DNA from: DASQFI01 sp035633215
Lineage (GTDB): Bacteria; Acidobacteriota; Vicinamibacteria; Vicinamibacterales; SCN-69-37
Direction of reading: 5' to 3'
NCBI GenBank assembly: GCA_035633215.1
Contig: DASQFI010000062.1
Location: 248,001 to 312,000, forward strand
DNA: 64,000 nucleotides
The notes below the pieces were generated by a model. That model had not been told where the DNA came from. It made no database searches and saw only the letters and a program-made list of their open reading frames with translations. Both the position numbers and the translations under genes were made by a program. Shown piece after piece: positions 14,909 through 23,419 of this stretch; positions within the stretch are counted from its first letter, which is position 1, and the number at the start of each line of letters is the position of its first letter.

Positions 14909-14942
14909 CGCAGGGCGGACCAGAAATCCAGTCCGCCCTGCG
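14909..14942 (+). terminator. Hairpin between convergent genes, probable bidirectional terminator
   Basis: CGCAGGGCGGAC and GTCCGCCCTGCG form a perfect 12-bp stem with a 10-nt loop between the convergent lipoprotein gene and TonB receptor gene. There is no T-tract on either side, so termination efficiency is uncertain. Confidence 0.65.
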
Positions 14943-14951
14943 CCCAATCAC

Positions 14952-17900
14952 CTACCAGGTGATTCTCGTTCCGATCTGCATCGTCCGAGCCGAGGACGGC
15001 AGGCCCAGCTGCCAGTCGTCGAGGTCGGTGTTTCCGATGCCAAGCGTCGGCACGAACGTCACGCGGTTGAACACGTTGAAGATGTCGAGACTGAACTCGT
15101 ACTGCACGCGTCCGGCAAGCTTGACGCGTTTGCGCACGCTCATATCGACGTTCGAGACGATCGGTCCGGTGAGAACGAACGCCTGCAACCCGCAATCACC
15201 GTAGTCGGGGATTGTTTCGATGCAGTCCGGCCCGTTGGCGGGTGCGAAGTACTTGCCGCTCGGCGTCCCGAGCGCGCCATAGCCGGTCGGCGACGTCGCG
15301 CTGGTGCTGAACGCCTTGATCGTCTCGTCGATGATCGCCTGCGGCCACGCGTAAATCACCGTGTCATTCTCGAACCGCAGCTTGAACAGGTCGCGGACCT
15401 CGTTCTCGCTCATGCCGACGACTCGTACGTTGCCGAGATCGAACAGCCGGCCGCTCTGAATACGCGTCGTGCCGCTGATCGTCCAACCGCCGATCAGGCG
15501 ATCCATCAGCGGTCCGGCGCCGGTTCCAAACCGTTTGCCCTGGCCGAACGGCAGTTCATAGAAGCCGGTCGATTTGAATCCGTGCGTGACGTCGCCTTCG
15601 CCGCCCACCGCGCGCAGCTGTACCCGAGGCACCCGGAATGAGAAGTGTTCCGAGAGGGTGCCGCGGCCGTAGCTGTAATTGGCATCGAACTGCAGTCCGC
15701 CCGACAGCCGGCGCCGGTATTGGAGCTGGAGCGCGTTGTACTTCGAGGACCCGCGGTTGCCCGTGGCATTTGCCCCGCCGAGCATGTCGGGGTTCACGCG
15801 GAAGAAGTTCGCGGGCAGGCCGGCCCTGATCGCGTTGGCCTGCCGGGTCGGGTTCCCAGCCAGACCTGTATCCGAGTTCGTGCCGGCGGGCGTGAACGGG
15901 TTCGAGTCGTACTGCGAAAGCGGGTTGACGAAGTTCGAGTTGGTCCAGCTCGACGACGTGTATCTCGACGCATCTCCGGCCTGGTCGCGTGCGACACCGT
16001 TGAAAAACGCCAGGTAGATCGGCAACGGCGACGTGCCCGTTCCCGGGCCGCGATACGCAAACGAGCACTCGTTGCCCTCGGCGCCGCATCCGGCCGCGAT
16101 GTGCGACTGAAGGTTCGCCTGGGCCAGTTTGAACTCGTCGAGGAACCCGTTGTCGAGGATGTTGGCTTCGTTGTAGTTGAACGTCTCCCACTGCTGGCGG
16201 CTCCTCGTGCCGACGTAGCGGATTTCAATCGCCGAGGTCCTTCCGAGCGCGCGCTGGAAACCAACCGTCCAGCTGTCCGAGTACGGCACCTGCAGGTTGG
16301 GGTCGAACATGTTCACGCTGCCGGTGGCATCCTGATTGGTCAGCGGGTATTCAGGAGCGGCGACGAGGCAGCCCGTCGGTTTCGGCGCCGGCAGTGGCGG
16401 GCAGGTCGCCGGGGGACCCAGGAAGCCGTCGCGGAGCAGAAGCGGCACGGTCAGATTGCCCTTGCCCACGTTGCGGTTGGCGTTGACCGTGAGACCCGGA
16501 TTGTTCCCGAATCGTCCCGTGAAGTCGTTCATGCCGCGCCGATCGTACGCGCGGCTGAAACCGCCCGAGATCGACGACTCTCCGGAGTCGCCCAGCAGCA
16601 TCCGCCGCCAGCCGTTCCCAGGTGCCGGCGTCCAGTTGACGCCGACGCTGGGGGCAATGTTGTCCCAATCGGTGTTGTACGCCTTCACGCCCTTGCCGAG
16701 GTTTTCGTACGTGGGGGGCGACACGCCGGTCATCACGCCCTGTTGGAAGAGGTTACAGTTGGCCGGGGTCGGGTTGCTCATGTCGCAGCCCGGCTTGTAT
16801 CCCGAGATCCCCCAGACATCGTCGACCGACACCGTGGAATAGCTGCTGTTGCGCGCGTAAAACGGCAACTGCATGGCGTACCGCAACCCGAGATTGACCG
16901 ACAGGTTCGGGCGCATCCGCCAGTTGTCCTGAATGAAGAGGTCCGCCTGACGCAGCCGGCCTTCGGCGCGGCTGTCGCCCTGATAGACGTATTGGCCATC
17001 AAGAGTCAGACGTGCCGTGGCGCCGATCTGGGTCGCGCGTCCGGTCAACATCGCATAGAGCGCCGCCGCGGTATTCCGATCGGTGGAGCTGCTGCCCGGG
17101 AAGTTCGTGGAGTTGAACATCGCGCGCGCGGGGTCAGCGGTCGCAGTCCCGAAGGTGATGGACGGCGCCCCCCTGGAGCCGTAAGTGTCGAGCCAGACGT
17201 CGTACTGGCCGAACTCGCCGCCCAGGCTGATGCTGTGCGCGCCCCTGAGCCAGGTGAGCGTATCGCTCACGTTGAGCGTCGTCGCGTTTCGCGCGCTGGG
17301 CGTGAAGGCCGGACCCGCGTTGGAGATGCCAAGGCTGCAGTTGTTACCGCACGATGCATTGAGGCCCAACGCGAACCCGTTCTGGTTGGCGAGCGTGCCG
17401 GTGTACATGTTCAGATCGTGATAAGGCCCGAACTGCACCGGCGCGCCCGAATAGGCGACCCTGGCGTCATTGACGAGATTCTGATTGAGCGAGGAGCGAA
17501 GCCCCGTCGTATACGCCTCGCGCCACGAACCCTGGGTGCCGTAGAGCGGGAAGCCCGGCCAGTCGGCCTCGCGGTTGTTGGTCGTGTCAAAGGCCCTGTC
17601 GGTGAATCTCTGCCGGTACCACGTGCCGCTCACACGGTGCTGAGAGCTCAGGTTGTAATCCATCCGGACCGTCGGGTAGTAGACCGGGCCGCCGGCCGGT
17701 TGCTGGAACGAGTACCGCTCGGTGTTGAAGCTGCCCGTGATCTCCGACAGCACGCCGCCGCTCGTTGTCGAGTTGCGGATGTCCTGCAGCAGCTTGCCGA
17801 CGAGCGGATCGGGTGTCGATGTGACTCCGGCATTCCTCGCCAGGGCGTAAAGGTCCACGCCGCCGGCGGGACCACCGTTGTAGCGGAAGATGCCGTTCTG

Positions 17901-18887
17901 CGCGTCCGGCAGCAGCAGGTTGTTCTCGGTTGTGAGAGTCCTCGGCTGCCGAGTCTCTTCATAGTTGACGAAGAAGAACAGCTTGCCCCGACCGTCGAAC
18001 ACACCAGGAATGTAGACCGGTCCACCCTGTCTGATCCCGGGCTGATTCAGCGTCAATTCGCCCTTTGGCAAACCGCGGACCCGGTTGTTGTACGTATTCG
18101 TGTTGAGCGCGTCGCTCTGATAGAAGTGATACCCGCTGCCCGAGAACGCGTTGCTGCCGGAGCGCGTCGTGAACCTGATCTGCACGCCGCCCTGACCGGT
18201 CGCATCGGCGCCCTGCGCGGCCGACGTCAGCGAGACTTCCTCGATCGCGTCGAGACGCGGGCTTACAATCGCGAAAAAGCCGTCGGTCGTCTTGAGCGTG
18301 TTGTCCTGAATGTTCACGCCGTCGAGCGTGATGCTGATGGAGCTTTGCGGCAGGCCGTTGACCGTCGAGTTCCGCACCGAGCTCGACGTTTGCACGCCCG
18401 GCAGGAACTGCGTGAAGTCGAGCGCGCTGCGCGAGCTGACCGGCAGGTTGGTGATCGCCTTGGTATTGATGGTCGTCGCTGATGCCGCCGACTGGGTCTG
18501 GATGACCTGTGACGCACCCTCGACCACGACGGTTTCGGTTACGCCGCCGATTTCGAGAACGGCGCGAACCGTGGCCGGTATTCCGGCGGTCACGGTGACG
18601 CCCTTGAGCACCGCGGTCTTGAATCCCTGCAGTGAGACGGTCACCGTGTAATTGCCGACGTTCAACGCCGGCACTGTAAACGATCCGCTCGCCGGCGTGA
18701 CCGCAGTGGACTCAGCGCCCGTACTTTCGCTCTTGACGATGACGGTCGCACCGGGCACGAAACCGCCGCCCGAATCGACGACGACTCCGGTAATGGACGA
18801 TGTCGCAGTGCCCTGGGCAAACGCGGGCATGCTCGCGAGTGCCAGCAGTAGAACCGCCGACACAACTGCCAGATACTTGTGACGCAT
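14952..18887 (-). CDS. TonB-dependent receptor with carboxypeptidase-regulatory-like N-terminal domain
   Basis: A 1311-residue outer-membrane receptor. ATG at 18887 is preceded by GGAGGAG. A signal peptide (residues 1-25, cleavage after AFAQ) leads to a carboxypeptidase-regulatory-like Ig-type domain (about 30-110: ITGVVVDSGGGFVPGATV), then a plug domain (about 120-270, with NTKAITNLPVSSRSALDF and ITLDGVNIQDN), then a long beta barrel ending in an aromatic residue (ITW). This architecture is expanded in Acidobacteriota and is thought to import large substrates such as oligosaccharides or peptides, driven by TonB. No inner-membrane transporter or SusD-like partner is adjacent. Substrate unknown. 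It converges on the sucA operon. Confidence 0.95.
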   Translation of the reverse strand: MRHKYLAVVSAVLLLALASMPAFAQGTATSSITGVVVDSGGGFVPGATVIVKSESTGAESTAVTPASGSFTVPALNVGNYTVTVSLQGFKTAVLKGVTVTAGIPATVRAVLEIGGVTETVVVEGASQVIQTQSAASATTINTKAITNLPVSSRSALDFTQFLPGVQTSSSVRNSTVNGLPQSSISITLDGVNIQDNTLKTTDGFFAIVSPRLDAIEEVSLTSAAQGADATGQGGVQIRFTTRSGSNAFSGSGYHFYQSDALNTNTYNNRVRGLPKGELTLNQPGIRQGGPVYIPGVFDGRGKLFFFVNYEETRQPRTLTTENNLLLPDAQNGIFRYNGGPAGGVDLYALARNAGVTSTPDPLVGKLLQDIRNSTTSGGVLSEITGSFNTERYSFQQPAGGPVYYPTVRMDYNLSSQHRVSGTWYRQRFTDRAFDTTNNREADWPGFPLYGTQGSWREAYTTGLRSSLNQNLVNDARVAYSGAPVQFGPYHDLNMYTGTLANQNGFALGLNASCGNNCSLGISNAGPAFTPSARNATTLNVSDTLTWLRGAHSISLGGEFGQYDVWLDTYGSRGAPSITFGTATADPARAMFNSTNFPGSSSTDRNTAAALYAMLTGRATQIGATARLTLDGQYVYQGDSRAEGRLRQADLFIQDNWRMRPNLSVNLGLRYAMQLPFYARNSSYSTVSVDDVWGISGYKPGCDMSNPTPANCNLFQQGVMTGVSPPTYENLGKGVKAYNTDWDNIAPSVGVNWTPAPGNGWRRMLLGDSGESSISGGFSRAYDRRGMNDFTGRFGNNPGLTVNANRNVGKGNLTVPLLLRDGFLGPPATCPPLPAPKPTGCLVAAPEYPLTNQDATGSVNMFDPNLQVPYSDSWTVGFQRALGRTSAIEIRYVGTRSRQQWETFNYNEANILDNGFLDEFKLAQANLQSHIAAGCGAEGNECSFAYRGPGTGTSPLPIYLAFFNGVARDQAGDASRYTSSSWTNSNFVNPLSQYDSNPFTPAGTNSDTGLAGNPTRQANAIRAGLPANFFRVNPDMLGGANATGNRGSSKYNALQLQYRRRLSGGLQFDANYSYGRGTLSEHFSFRVPRVQLRAVGGEGDVTHGFKSTGFYELPFGQGKRFGTGAGPLMDRLIGGWTISGTTRIQSGRLFDLGNVRVVGMSENEVRDLFKLRFENDTVIYAWPQAIIDETIKAFSTSATSPTGYGALGTPSGKYFAPANGPDCIETIPDYGDCGLQAFVLTGPIVSNVDMSVRKRVKLAGRVQYEFSLDIFNVFNRVTFVPTLGIGNTDLDDWQLGLPSSARTMQIGTRITW

Positions 18888-19076
18888 CCTCTCCTCCGCC
18901 CTTGACGAATCTCCGGACCTATCCACTCAGAGTTCAGGTGTGACGAACGACGCGAAACACACCATCAGCACGTGGAATCCAGCCGTGGAGGACGCCTGGC
19001 TGCGAGTCCACGTCACAGGTGTGCGATATAGGACGAACTATGCGCCGGATCCGGACGGCCGGTCAAGTACTGGGGG

Positions 19077-19141
19077 TCGGTAAAAGGGCAAAGGGCAGAG
19101 GGCAAAGGGGAGGGCAAAAGTGTAAGGGCCAAGGTGCCCTT
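19077..19141 (+). repeat. GGGCAAA-type repeat with inverted end
   Basis: GGTAAAAGGGCAAAGGGCAG begins at 19076 and is followed by further GGGCAAA units; TGCCCTTTACC at about 19135-19145 complements the outer end. The right end overlaps the stop codon of the PrsW gene on the minus strand. The rest of the 18888-19140 gap shows a TATATC-like element near 19023-19030 on the minus strand, which could be part of the TonB receptor promoter, but this is weak. Confidence 0.55.
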
Positions 19142-20154
19142 TACCGCTTGCCAGTGCCCTCGAGGAGGTGGCGATGCCAGCGGTCGAAATCGCTGGTGAC
19201 CTGGAGCGGCCGCAGCGCCAGAAGGCCGGTGCGGCCGATGGTCTTCTCCAGGTAGGCGCGTTCCGCCAGCCGCGCCCGCAGCGCATCGTCCACCGGCACG
19301 ATCAACCCGGCCTCCCGCGCCATCAGCATGCCCTTCGCCCGAATGGCCAGCTCGAGGTCGAGCTGCAGCAGGCAGAACATGTCGGCGACGACCGGGCCGG
19401 GGAATCGCGATCGCAGCTCCCCGAGATAGCGGCCGAAGCGGGTCCCGCTGAACTCACTGGACTTCACGAGCTGGAGGAGCTCCATGTCGAGATCCAGCCC
19501 GGCGCCGACCCACTCTCGTGTATTCTGCTCGCTCACGGTGAAGACGGCGAGCACGACGAGTGGCAGGACGAACATCACCATCGCGGCGGCAAGGAGCGGC
19601 GACACGAGCGCATGGTTGAACGCTGAGTGGAGCAGGACCGCGCCCATCCAGGGCGGGATCACGGCGAGCCACGGACGCTCAGGCCGGCGATCGAGCGCGG
19701 CCTTGGCGCCGATCGCGATGACGGCCGTCGTGAGCGCGTGCAGAATCGCCGTCCCGAAGCCACGGACGATCCAGAGCCAGATCGCCTGGTCAGGCAGGTG
19801 CCGCAGGTACTCGATGTTCTCGACGACCGCAAAGCCGGCGCCGATGGCGAACCCGACGATGGCGGCGTCGACGAGAAATCCGATTTGCCTCCGGAACAGT
19901 GCCCAAAGCACGAAGACCATCTTGAGCGCTTCCTCGGTGACGGGCGCGACATAGCGGGCGAGCGTCTGCGCGTCCAGATGAAACGCCGCGAAGAGCCCCG
20001 CGTGCAGCAACGACGCCGCGATGGCCGCGAGGACCCCGGACACGAGCGCCCGCACGAACGTCGACGTGGGCACCAGCTTGAAGCTGTCGAAGAGGATCAG
20101 GAGCAGGAGAAAGGAAACGACGGGGAGAATTGCGACCAGTGACGTGAGGACCAT
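19141..20154 (-). CDS. PrsW-family intramembrane metalloprotease
   Basis: A 337-residue membrane protein. The family motifs are visible: EEALK (74-78), the ENIEY motif (112-116) in the next segment, and later H residues in TAILHALTTAV and LLHSAFNHALV that should complete the metal site. About seven membrane segments cover residues 5-220; the C-terminal 115 residues form a cytosolic helical extension (ELLQLVKSSEFSG onward). PrsW of Bacillus cleaves an anti-sigma factor, so control of an ECF sigma factor such as the one at 24711 is possible but not shown. No ribosome site precedes the ATG; the IR 20157-20339 ends 2 nt upstream of it. Confidence 0.88.
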   Translation of the reverse strand: MVLTSLVAILPVVSFLLLLILFDSFKLVPTSTFVRALVSGVLAAIAASLLHAGLFAAFHLDAQTLARYVAPVTEEALKMVFVLWALFRRQIGFLVDAAIVGFAIGAGFAVVENIEYLRHLPDQAIWLWIVRGFGTAILHALTTAVIAIGAKAALDRRPERPWLAVIPPWMGAVLLHSAFNHALVSPLLAAAMVMFVLPLVVLAVFTVSEQNTREWVGAGLDLDMELLQLVKSSEFSGTRFGRYLGELRSRFPGPVVADMFCLLQLDLELAIRAKGMLMAREAGLIVPVDDALRARLAERAYLEKTIGRTGLLALRPLQVTSDFDRWHRHLLEGTGKR

Positions 20155-20156
20155 TG

Positions 20157-20339
20157 AGAATTGAGGGATCGATCGATCTATCTATCGATCGATTGAAGAG
20201 CATCATAGCCGCGTCTGATGCAGCGTATGAGGTCGGGGCAGGGTTGCGACGTGTCGCGGGCCGGAACGCCGACCGCCGGCCGTCAGGCCGGCAAAGTTCT
20301 TCAATAGCTCGATAGGTCGATCGATCAATCGCTCAATTC
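20157..20339 (+). repeat. Inverted repeat with arms of GATC/GATT tetranucleotides
   Basis: Arm 20157-20199 (starting GAATTGAGGGATCGATCGAT) and arm 20298-20339 (ending ATCGCTCAATTC) are imperfect complements of about 42 nt, each made of GATC, TATC or GATT units. A GC-rich loop of about 98 nt, holding GGCCGTCAGGCC-like palindromic patches, separates them. The element exactly fills the gap between two minus-strand genes and includes the stop codon of the upstream one. Confidence 0.75.
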
Positions 20340-23286
20340 ACCGAAGCACTCTCATAGAGACCATCGCCTCTCGTCGCGCCGGGCTGCCTGGTTCGACAGC
20401 GATCGCGGCCCCCGCCGACAGTGTCATGTCGAGGGCCGAGAGAATGGTGAAGCGAAAGTCGAGCTGGCCGCCGGCGGTGAGCGCGCGGCGACGGATCGGT
20501 TCCTGATCGAGGTTCGTCAGGAGGCCCCCGACAAACACGGCGGGCCGCATCCAGCTGAGATAGGCGCCGGGCGTGCCGGCGCGGCTGAACCGGACGGGCG
20601 GCAGGTTCCACTCGACGAGCGATCGCACGAAGTTCCGGCCACCGATCGCGTTGAGCTCCGTTCCCGGGAAGCTGTAGTACTCGCGATAGCGTTTCTCCTC
20701 CGCGTGGTCGACGTAGTTGTTCCCGAAGCCGCCAAAGAAGAAGTTCGCGAACGGCTCGCCGGGATCATGTGGGGAAAAGCCGGCGGCCGAACGGATCCAG
20801 ATCGACGAATGGCCGATTGGCAGTGCGGCGCCCGTGTCGTACGTTCCGTGCACGCGCGTAAAGAACTCGCCGTTGACGCGATCGGTGTGGACTGACAGCC
20901 CGGCTTTCCGGCCCTTCTCATCGTCGACGTGCCCGAGTGAGGACTTGACGAAGCTGTAGTTCAGGTCCGCGCGGACGGAAAACAACCGATCGACCGCGAC
21001 GAGGACGTTTTGATACTCGGGCAACTGGTCGAGATTGCCGGCGAGGCGGCCTTCAATTCTCGCGGTCAACCGCTTGGGCTCGTCGAAAATCAACGTCTCC
21101 GTGCGGGCGACGCTCACGGCATAACCTTTCCGGCTGGTCTTCGTCGGACCGAACAGATCGTAGAAGTCCGCGTTGTTCCAAGTGGCCCGTGCCTCCCAGT
21201 CGTAGCGGCGGTATTCGGCCCCGATGTGAACTCGTTCACGTGCCGGGAGATCACGATCGGGTGAGAACGAGACCGAGATGCTGGCGTGGTTCAGACGGAG
21301 CGGATCGGAAAAGTCTACGCGCGCGCCGATCGCCGCCGTGTCTTTGTAGCCTTGGACGATGGGATACAGCGACTCGAGCAGCATCCCGCCGCTCAGGTGA
21401 TAGGTGCCCTGGGTTTTTGGCAGCGCGTCGTAATCGAGCGTCTGAGGCGACGGGATCTGCCAGGACTGCAGCACAGGATGTTTCGCCACCGTCCGCTCCC
21501 CGAGGAAGGTGATGGAGCCGAGATCCTTCTGAACCTGAGCGGTGAGACGGACCGGCACGAGTCCTTCGCCCGTGTACCGGAACGCGATCAGTTCGTCGCC
21601 GCCAATCGGCATGGGCCGGAAGAATCCCGTCTCGGCATTCGTGACCGGCTCGAGGCTTTTCGTTGCCAATTCGTACCGGAAGATGTTGGACACCCCCGTG
21701 AAGTACGACGTGCCGTAGAGATACCGTCCGTCCGGCGAGAAGACGAAGCTGTTCGGCACGGTGAGACCGCCAAAATCGAACTCGTTGATCGGCGTCAGGT
21801 CGCCGGCGAGAAGCGACGCCGTTCTCCAGACGCGCACGCTTTGACGGCCGCTCACCTCGCCGAACGATCCCACGAGCATCGTTCCGTCGGGGGAGACGTC
21901 GACGTCGTAAATCAGCGTGCCGTACGGCAGCGACACGACTCGCGTCCAGTCGGTGTACGGCGGCTGCATGCGGGCGATGGACGCGATGCCCAAGAGGTGG
22001 CGGACGCCCCAGATCGATCCGTCCGCGCGGTTCATGGCGAGATCGCCGATGCGGATGTCCTTCTGTAGCACGGTAGTCCGGCGCGTCGTGAGATCGAGCT
22101 TCACGAGATCGCGGTGTGCGCCGTTGTCGGTCGTGTAATACAGCGCGTTGCCAGGCACGTCGGCCGCGAGCGACGCCACCTGATAGATCTTCGGGCCCTT
22201 GATGTCGACGAGGTGATCGACCGCGCCGCCGGAGGTCGAGATCGCGCCGACGTGCGCGACCTGGCCCGGATAGTTCAGCGCGGCGTAGATCCGTCCGGAC
22301 GCCGCGTCGTAGTAGGCGCGCGAAATCGATCCCAGCGCGCGGGGCGAGAGGTCGGTGGTGGGCGTGATCGGGTACTTGCGCACCGCATCCAGATTCTTCT
22401 GCTGAAAATCGCGCTCGAACGCGATCCACTCGCCCCAGGCCTGCTCGAGTGACTTGCCGAACACATGGCGGAACTGCGCGGCGAAATATGCGCGGCTGCC
22501 CGGCCGGCGCGTCACCCACTCGATGAGCTTCTCGGGCGAGTGCGCGTAGGCCAGCCAGGTCATGAAACGCGCGCCGTAGAGATACGAATTGGCCTCGACC
22601 TGAAAATCGATTTTCGTGCCTTCCGACACGAGTCCGAGCGGGTCGTAGAACCGCGAGTCGTCCCTGACCATCGCGCGGAACACCATCTCGTCGTAGCCGC
22701 TCTGCGCGCGCCCGAGCCCGCCTGACATCCAGGTCTCGACGAAGACGGCGATGCCTTCCAGGTACCAGCGGGGCACGGCGACGCGCGGCGAGGTCAGGTA
22801 GAAATACAGGACCGACTCGGGCTGTTCGGCCACCGGGTTGACCTTGCCCGCAAACAGCTTGCGGAAGACCGTGTCGGCGCCCGTGGCCTGATCCATCGTC
22901 GCCACATGGACCAACTCGTGGTTGGCGAGCATCGTCAGCCGCTCGCCCGCCGAGAGCGTCTCGAACAGATAGCTCATCGGCGCGATCTGGACCTGCACCG
23001 TGTTGCGCGGCACCGATCCTGCGGATGCGTTGCCGTAATCGGAAAAGTCGACGAGCAGGACGGTCGGCCGCTCGGCGGGCTTGAAGTCGAACAGCTTGCG
23101 ATGAAACGCGAACGAGTTGAGAAATGTCCGCGCGGCAAACGGCGCCAGGAACGTCTCGGTCGGATCGACGTAGACGACCCGAATGTCGGATGTTTCGATC
23201 TTGGCTAGTTGTGCGGCGGCTGGTGGCGCCGATGCCAGAGCGAAGCACAGGGAAAGCGAGAGTGCTCTGGGAAACCTGGGAGACAT
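20338..23286 (-). CDS. Secreted gluzincin-type peptidase with beta-propeller and outer-membrane barrel
   Basis: A 982-residue protein starting at ATG 23286 with a signal peptide (cleavage after PAAAQ, residue 26). Residues about 35-290 look like a peptidase MA-type gluzincin: HELVH at 123-127 supplies two zinc histidines and the catalytic E124, and E177 in WYLEGIAVF fits the third ligand. Residues about 320-650 have repeated blades such as VSPDGTMLVGSF and FSPDGRYLYGTSY, a TolB/WD40-like propeller. From about 690 to the end alternating hydrophobic strands suggest an outer-membrane barrel. Such a cell-surface protease-propeller-barrel combination is inferred from motifs; the barrel part is the least certain. 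Confidence 0.75.
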   Translation of the reverse strand: MSPRFPRALSLSLCFALASAPPAAAQLAKIETSDIRVVYVDPTETFLAPFAARTFLNSFAFHRKLFDFKPAERPTVLLVDFSDYGNASAGSVPRNTVQVQIAPMSYLFETLSAGERLTMLANHELVHVATMDQATGADTVFRKLFAGKVNPVAEQPESVLYFYLTSPRVAVPRWYLEGIAVFVETWMSGGLGRAQSGYDEMVFRAMVRDDSRFYDPLGLVSEGTKIDFQVEANSYLYGARFMTWLAYAHSPEKLIEWVTRRPGSRAYFAAQFRHVFGKSLEQAWGEWIAFERDFQQKNLDAVRKYPITPTTDLSPRALGSISRAYYDAASGRIYAALNYPGQVAHVGAISTSGGAVDHLVDIKGPKIYQVASLAADVPGNALYYTTDNGAHRDLVKLDLTTRRTTVLQKDIRIGDLAMNRADGSIWGVRHLLGIASIARMQPPYTDWTRVVSLPYGTLIYDVDVSPDGTMLVGSFGEVSGRQSVRVWRTASLLAGDLTPINEFDFGGLTVPNSFVFSPDGRYLYGTSYFTGVSNIFRYELATKSLEPVTNAETGFFRPMPIGGDELIAFRYTGEGLVPVRLTAQVQKDLGSITFLGERTVAKHPVLQSWQIPSPQTLDYDALPKTQGTYHLSGGMLLESLYPIVQGYKDTAAIGARVDFSDPLRLNHASISVSFSPDRDLPARERVHIGAEYRRYDWEARATWNNADFYDLFGPTKTSRKGYAVSVARTETLIFDEPKRLTARIEGRLAGNLDQLPEYQNVLVAVDRLFSVRADLNYSFVKSSLGHVDDEKGRKAGLSVHTDRVNGEFFTRVHGTYDTGAALPIGHSSIWIRSAAGFSPHDPGEPFANFFFGGFGNNYVDHAEEKRYREYYSFPGTELNAIGGRNFVRSLVEWNLPPVRFSRAGTPGAYLSWMRPAVFVGGLLTNLDQEPIRRRALTAGGQLDFRFTILSALDMTLSAGAAIAVEPGSPARREAMVSMRVLR

Positions 23287-23330
23287 TCGAGCGAGATCGT
23301 ATACGGGCCCGCGAGAGACCTGAGAGAAAA

Positions 23331-23380
23331 GACCTCGGGGGTCGTTTTGTCGAAGAACAGGCAAAACGACCCCCGAGGTT
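23331..23380 (+). repeat. Family B inverted repeat, copy 2
   Basis: GACCTCGGGGGTCGTTTTG (23331-23349) and CAAAACGACCCCCGAGGTTC (23362-23381) form an 18 of 19 bp stem with a 12-nt loop. It lies between the peptidase gene start and the stop of the nonapeptide-repeat gene, both on the minus strand. The outer GACCTCGG is shared with copies at 8762, 32797 and 41000 while the inner stem differs. Confidence 0.85.
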
Positions 23381-23419
23381 CAGGACGGACCGCAGTCCGT
23401 CCCAACGAGTCGTCTCCGT

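Noticed and set aside
14806..14942. Riboswitch in the gap after the lipoprotein gene
   Set aside because: The region lies between convergent genes and consists of simple repeats and a terminator-like hairpin.
15645..18482. 945-codon plus-strand frame opposite the TonB receptor
   Set aside because: Composition is arginine/valine-rich antisense noise in GC-rich DNA, while the opposite strand encodes a complete receptor with signal peptide and ribosome site.
18888..19076. Possible tRNA or other RNA gene in the gap before the TonB receptor
   Set aside because: No cloverleaf, T-loop consensus or conserved RNA motif could be found by eye.
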